DNA of 64,000 nucleotides from an uncultured Blautia sp. (GTDB taxonomy: Bacteria; Bacillota; Clostridia; Lachnospirales; Lachnospiraceae), in the NCBI RefSeq assembly GCF_947654165.1, contig NZ_CANTKB010000004.1, positions 100,895 to 164,894 of the forward strand. The letters run 5' to 3'. The notes beneath the pieces were generated by a model, which saw only the letters and a list, made by a program, of their open reading frames with translations, did not search any database and was not told where the DNA came from. Shown in pieces: positions 60,643 through 64,000 of the stretch. The position numbers and the translations under genes are program-made. Positions within the stretch are counted from its first letter, which is position 1. Every line of letters starts with the position of its first letter.

Positions 60643-61329
60643 ATGGGATACAGTAATACGATGAATCATATAGAAGAAATGATAGTGTTTGAAGATGGAG
60701 ATTTGATTGTGTGCAGAAAACCGGCTGGATTTCCGGTGCAGAGTAAGAGAATCGGAAGTATGGATATGGAAAGTGCTCTGAAAACATATTTAGTTCAGAA
60801 GGGGAATCCGCCATACCTGGCTGTTGTGCATCGATTGGATCAGCCGGTTCAGGGGCTTTTGGTTTTTGCAAAGAACCAGGAAAGTGCAGCAAACCTGAGC
60901 AGACAGGTGCAGCAGGGAAAGTTTGAAAAGCGATATCTGGCTTATGTGGAAGGACATCCGAAAAAAGAGAAGGATTGTCTGGTGGATGAATTAGAAAAAG
61001 ATGGCAGAACCAATTGTTCCAGAGTAGTGGATTATAAAACACCGAGGAGCAAACAGGCAAAGCTTTTTTATAAAAAAATACGTGAAACGCAAGAAGGAAG
61101 TTTGCTGGAAATTCAATTAGAAACAGGAAGACACCACCAGATCAGAGTGCAGCTTGCTCATGCGGGTATGCCTATTTTTGGTGATGCAAAGTATAATCAG
61201 AATAAAGCAGAAGGAGAAATAACCCAGGACATTTCTCTTTGTGCATATAAACTTTCTTTTTTCCATCCAAGAACAAAGAAAAAAATGGAATTTCAAGTAA
61301 AACCAGTTGGAAATTTTCCTATAGTATAG
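60643..61329 (+). CDS. RluA/RluD-family RNA pseudouridine synthase
   Basis: A 228-residue enzyme that isomerises uridine in rRNA or tRNA. The catalytic Asp is in HRLDQPVQGLLVFAK (about 64-78); LETGRHHQIRVQLAHAGMPIFGDAKY (about 163-188) is the other family block. There is no N-terminal S4 domain, so it is of the short RluA type. The start is taken at 60643 (GAGGGAAAG just before); 60661 is possible. It follows the terminator of the ORF-poor unit. Confidence 0.92.
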   Translation: MGYSNTMNHIEEMIVFEDGDLIVCRKPAGFPVQSKRIGSMDMESALKTYLVQKGNPPYLAVVHRLDQPVQGLLVFAKNQESAANLSRQVQQGKFEKRYLAYVEGHPKKEKDCLVDELEKDGRTNCSRVVDYKTPRSKQAKLFYKKIRETQEGSLLEIQLETGRHHQIRVQLAHAGMPIFGDAKYNQNKAEGEITQDISLCAYKLSFFHPRTKKKMEFQVKPVGNFPIV

Positions 61330-61399
61330 GAAATCTTTGATCTACCATACTATAAATAAACAGATAAACTGACGAAATAAGAGTATGGGGGAACAGAGG

Positions 61400-62446
61400 A
61401 TGAATTGGAGAAAAGCAGGTATGATAGTGGGAGCAGTAACAGGAGTGTTTTTGGGCATGAAATATGTCCTTCCTGTGATGCTTCCTTTTTTGATTGGTTG
61501 GATGTTGGCAGAAATGGTTCATCCTATGGCTGCTTATCTGGCAGAAAGACCATGGAGTAAAAAGCTGCATTTTACAGAAAGTGGGATAGGAAGTGTGGTG
61601 ATTCTGATTTTTATTTTGTTGGTATTAGGATTTCTTATTATGAGTGCAGAAGCGGTGACAAAAAAAGCAGGGGAAAGTGTAAAGTATTTTCCTGTAATTC
61701 AGCAGGAAGCGGAGAAGTTTATTTATGATTGCTGTGAGAGTGCAGAGGGGGCAATCGGAATATCGGCTGAAAAAAGCAGTGCATATATTTATCAGCAGAT
61801 GTATTTGTTGAAGCAACATTTTTTGAGAAATGGAAATGGTGTGGAAAAGGCCATGCATTCTGTGAAAGCTTGTGTGTCTGCTTTAGGTGTAATAATGATT
61901 TCTATTATAACAGGAATTTTGTTTTTGCAGGAAAGAGAAAAGGTGCTTGCTTTTTTGGAAAAACAGATTTTTTTTATGAAAATGAAGGAGTTTTTGAAAA
62001 AAATACGAAGGGGGATGAAAGAATATCTGAAAGCACAGGTGAAAATCATGTTGGTAATCTGCCTGGTCTGTGTGGCAGGGCTTTGGATCTTAAAGATACC
62101 TGGCTTTTTAGGCTGGGGTTTGACTGTTGGGCTGTTAGATGCTTTGCCTGTGCTTGGAACAGGTCTTTTCTTTATCCCTGCAGGAATTCTGTTTTTGATT
62201 CAGGGGAAGAATATAGTGGGAATCGGTTTTTTGGTACTGTATTTCATCACAGCAGCGGTCAGACAGTTTATGGAGCCAAGACTTGTGGGGAGTCATATAG
62301 GAGTATCTCCACTTCTGGTACTGTTTTCTGTTTATCTTGGCTTGATTTTCTATGGAGGTGCAGGATTTGTCTTGGGCCCGCTCTCTGCACTGCTTCTTTA
62401 TGGGATTTTTGCACCGCAGGAGCATTGGACAGATAAAAGGATGTGA
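61400..62446 (+). CDS. AI-2E family (PerM/YtvI-like) membrane protein
   Basis: About 348 residues with seven to eight membrane helices. Helices in the first 90 residues (VGAVTGVFLGMKYVLPVMLPFLIGWMLAEM and VVILIFILLVLGFLIM) are followed by an extracellular segment and a C-terminal block with GWGLTVGLLDALPVLGTGLFFIPAGILFLI and PRLVGSHIGVSPLLVLFSVYLGL, typical of the family. Members include the sporulation protein YtvI and putative transporters; substrate unknown. ATG 61400 is preceded by GGGGGA; ATG 61385 is the alternative. Confidence 0.85.
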   Translation: MNWRKAGMIVGAVTGVFLGMKYVLPVMLPFLIGWMLAEMVHPMAAYLAERPWSKKLHFTESGIGSVVILIFILLVLGFLIMSAEAVTKKAGESVKYFPVIQQEAEKFIYDCCESAEGAIGISAEKSSAYIYQQMYLLKQHFLRNGNGVEKAMHSVKACVSALGVIMISIITGILFLQEREKVLAFLEKQIFFMKMKEFLKKIRRGMKEYLKAQVKIMLVICLVCVAGLWILKIPGFLGWGLTVGLLDALPVLGTGLFFIPAGILFLIQGKNIVGIGFLVLYFITAAVRQFMEPRLVGSHIGVSPLLVLFSVYLGLIFYGGAGFVLGPLSALLLYGIFAPQEHWTDKRM

Positions 62447-62484
62447 AGCATTTCGAAAAAATTTATAAACACCTTTGAGGGGAC

Positions 62485-62512
62485 TGGACTATTTAAAGGT
62501 TTGGTGTATAAT
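62485..62512 (+). promoter_or_regulatory. Promoter of the sugar-binding lipoprotein gene
   Basis: TGGACT (62485-62490), a 16-bp spacer and consensus TATAAT (62507-62512), about 50 bp before the start codon. Confidence 0.55.
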
Positions 62513-62563
62513 GAGAAAGAAGTGCAACTTGAGGATAAGAATGTGTAAAGGGCAGGTAAAGTC

Positions 62564-63811
62564 ATGAAAAAAATTATGGTAGGCTTGATTTGTTTCATGT
62601 TGGCAGTCAGTGTGCTGGGTGGATGTGGAAGCAAGAAATCAAACCCTGATACAGAAAAGAAAAATACAGAAGAACAAAAAGATAAAGAAAATCAGGAACA
62701 GAATGCATCAGAGAAAACAGAAGCGAAGCAGGAAGAGGAGCAGCGGGAACCGGAGAACATAGATGAAACGCAAAAAACAGATGAAACACAGGAGACAGAA
62801 GAACAAGATAATCCGGAGGTTTCCGAAAACAATGCCAGTGATGATCTGATTATGAAAACCTTGAAGGAGCAGGCGGGGACACATGATTACACTTCTTTGG
62901 AAGAATTAAATCCGGAACCGGGAAGCCGTATTGCGGTGGTGGTTAAGAATACCAAAACAGGTTTCTGGAAAAGTGTGGAGAAGGGCATGGATGCTGCTGT
63001 TGCGGATTTAAATGAAAAAATGGGATATAAAGGTGAGGATAAAATCAAACTGACATTTGAGGGTCCGGGAGCAGAAACAGATGTGGAGAGCCAGATTAAT
63101 ATTATTGATGCGGTTCTTTCAGAAAATCCGGCTATTTTATGTCTGGCTGCGATTGATATGGAATCCTGTCAGGCACAGGTAGAGGAAGCTACGTTAAACG
63201 GAATTCCTGTAATTGTGTTAGATTCCGGTGTGGAGAATGTTCAGGTAAATGCAGTCTGTGCCACAGATAATTATGCTGCAGGGGCTGAAGCAGCAAAAAA
63301 ACTGGCAGAAGCAATTGGGGATAAAGGTCAGGTGGCTGTTATGACGCATGTAAAGACCTCTGAGACCAGTGTGAAGAGAGAAGCAGGATTCACAGATGAA
63401 ATAGAGAAAAATCATCCTGAAATTGAAATCGTGAATATTTCTCACGAAAATGAAGAGACCAGTATGACAGAACTGGCAGAAGCTGTATTAAAGCTGTATC
63501 CTGATGTAAAAGGATATTACTGTACCAATGAAACAGCAGCAAACAGCGTGCTGGATATTGTTAACGCTTCAAATAAAGAAATTAAGGTAATTGGATTTGA
63601 TGCAGGTGCAAAGCAGATTAAGGCTGTGAAAGATGGAGTTGAGATTGGAGTGCTTTCACAGAATCCATACGGAATGGGATATGCCACAGTGATAGCCGGA
63701 GTGAGAGCGGATCAGGGTTTGGAGAATGATGCTTTTATCAATACGGGATATCAGTGGATTGACAATACCAGTATTGAATTGCCGGAGTATCAGAACTATT
63801 TATATCAATGA
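62564..63811 (+). CDS. RbsB/LacI-fold sugar-binding lipoprotein
   Basis: A 415-residue lipoprotein: lipobox VLGGC at about 17-21, a long Glu/Gln/Lys-rich tether (about 25-95), then a type-I periplasmic-binding fold (RIAVVVKNTKTGFWKSVEKGMDAAVADL... PVIVLDSGVENVQVNAVCATDNYAAGAEAAKKLAE... KEIKVIGFDAGAKQIKAVKDGVEIGVLSQNPYGMGY). It binds a monosaccharide or related ligand such as ribose, galactose or AI-2. No permease or ATPase lies within the rest of the window, so it may be a stand-alone sensor or the partner genes lie elsewhere. Confidence 0.9.
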   Translation: MKKIMVGLICFMLAVSVLGGCGSKKSNPDTEKKNTEEQKDKENQEQNASEKTEAKQEEEQREPENIDETQKTDETQETEEQDNPEVSENNASDDLIMKTLKEQAGTHDYTSLEELNPEPGSRIAVVVKNTKTGFWKSVEKGMDAAVADLNEKMGYKGEDKIKLTFEGPGAETDVESQINIIDAVLSENPAILCLAAIDMESCQAQVEEATLNGIPVIVLDSGVENVQVNAVCATDNYAAGAEAAKKLAEAIGDKGQVAVMTHVKTSETSVKREAGFTDEIEKNHPEIEIVNISHENEETSMTELAEAVLKLYPDVKGYYCTNETAANSVLDIVNASNKEIKVIGFDAGAKQIKAVKDGVEIGVLSQNPYGMGYATVIAGVRADQGLENDAFINTGYQWIDNTSIELPEYQNYLYQ

Positions 63812-63828
63812 TAAGAAATAAAAAATAT

Positions 63829-63857
63829 CCAGGAGTTTTCGGACTTCTGGTTTTTTT
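63829..63857 (+). terminator. Terminator after the sugar-binding lipoprotein
   Basis: CCAGGAGT (63829-63836) pairs with GACTTCTGG (63842-63850, allowing one bulge or G-T), followed by seven T. The last 140 bases of the window (63859-64000) hold no gene that I can support. Confidence 0.88.
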
Positions 63858-64000
63858 ATGCCCTAAAACATTATCTGATAAACGTAAAAACGAATGTCAG
63901 CAATGATTTATCCGAAATTCTGTGTTATAGTGAGTATATAGTGTATTGAGTAGTCTCGGAAACTATTGCATAACAGAATGAAAATTCTGCATAAATGGCA

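Overview
The window reads as a chromosomal segment of a low-to-mid GC Gram-positive gut anaerobe of the Clostridia, most likely a Lachnospiraceae (Blautia/Dorea/Ruminococcus-like). The grounds are strong AGGAGG-type ribosome sites, LPXTG sortase pili, a SipW-type signal peptidase, PucR-type regulators, lipoprotein sugar-binding proteins, an MsmX/UgpC-type shared ABC ATPase and the order pth-mfd-foldase lipoprotein. The genus is an inference. No rRNA, tRNA, CRISPR array or complete insertion sequence is visible.

Layout. (1) 1-3200: two PD-(D/E)XK-type nuclease genes (590-1384; Rpn-type 1868-2779) separated by three arrays of about 52-56 bp imperfect hairpin repeats. (2) 3462-17772: a large surface-appendage operon. 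It encodes a giant VWA/Cna-B tip protein, an LPXTG backbone pilin, two class C sortases, an unanchored pilin-like protein, two proteins with SipW-type signal peptides, two membrane-anchored surface proteins (one with a MucBP-like domain) and the matching SipW-like signal peptidase, and it ends in a clear terminator. (3) 17830-19600: a fourth hairpin array, a second Rpn-type gene and a recombination junction carrying gene remnants. (4) 19687-30480: a phospho-signalling cluster (FHA protein, PP2C phosphatase, membrane Ser/Thr kinase, two small membrane proteins) ending in a 2221-residue Ig-repeat surface protein. (5) 30571-38431: a 97-residue orphan, two COG0523 metal GTPases (one fused to a TIGR03943-like domain), then pth, mfd and a foldase-like lipoprotein. 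(6) 38572-43320: an XRE/RhuM-Fic pair, a PHP(EndoQ-like)-UvrD fusion helicase and a fifth hairpin array. (7) 43343-47160: TSCPD protein, MTA/SAH nucleosidase, small unknowns and the shared sugar-ABC ATPase. (8) 47400-55530: a sugar ABC transporter without its own ATPase, LacI regulator, GH1 beta-glucosidase, AraC regulator and L-arabinose isomerase. (9) 55628-59157: PucR regulator and an aconitase-family hydratase. (10) 59220-60600: a 1.3-kb AT-rich stretch bounded by a promoter and a terminator, with no long ORF but a stop-interrupted small reading frame with a perfect ribosome site. (11) 60643-63811: pseudouridine synthase, AI-2E/YtvI-type membrane protein and a sugar-binding lipoprotein.

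The strongest candidates for something undescribed are the hairpin-repeat family (five arrays; covarying stems with G-U pairs readable only in the + strand RNA) and its association with Rpn/PD-(D/E)XK genes, and the ORF-poor transcription unit near 59.4-60.6 kb. Also notable are the GarA-like Thr motifs shared between the FHA protein and a small neighbour of the kinase, and the coupling of sortase pili to SipW-type export.
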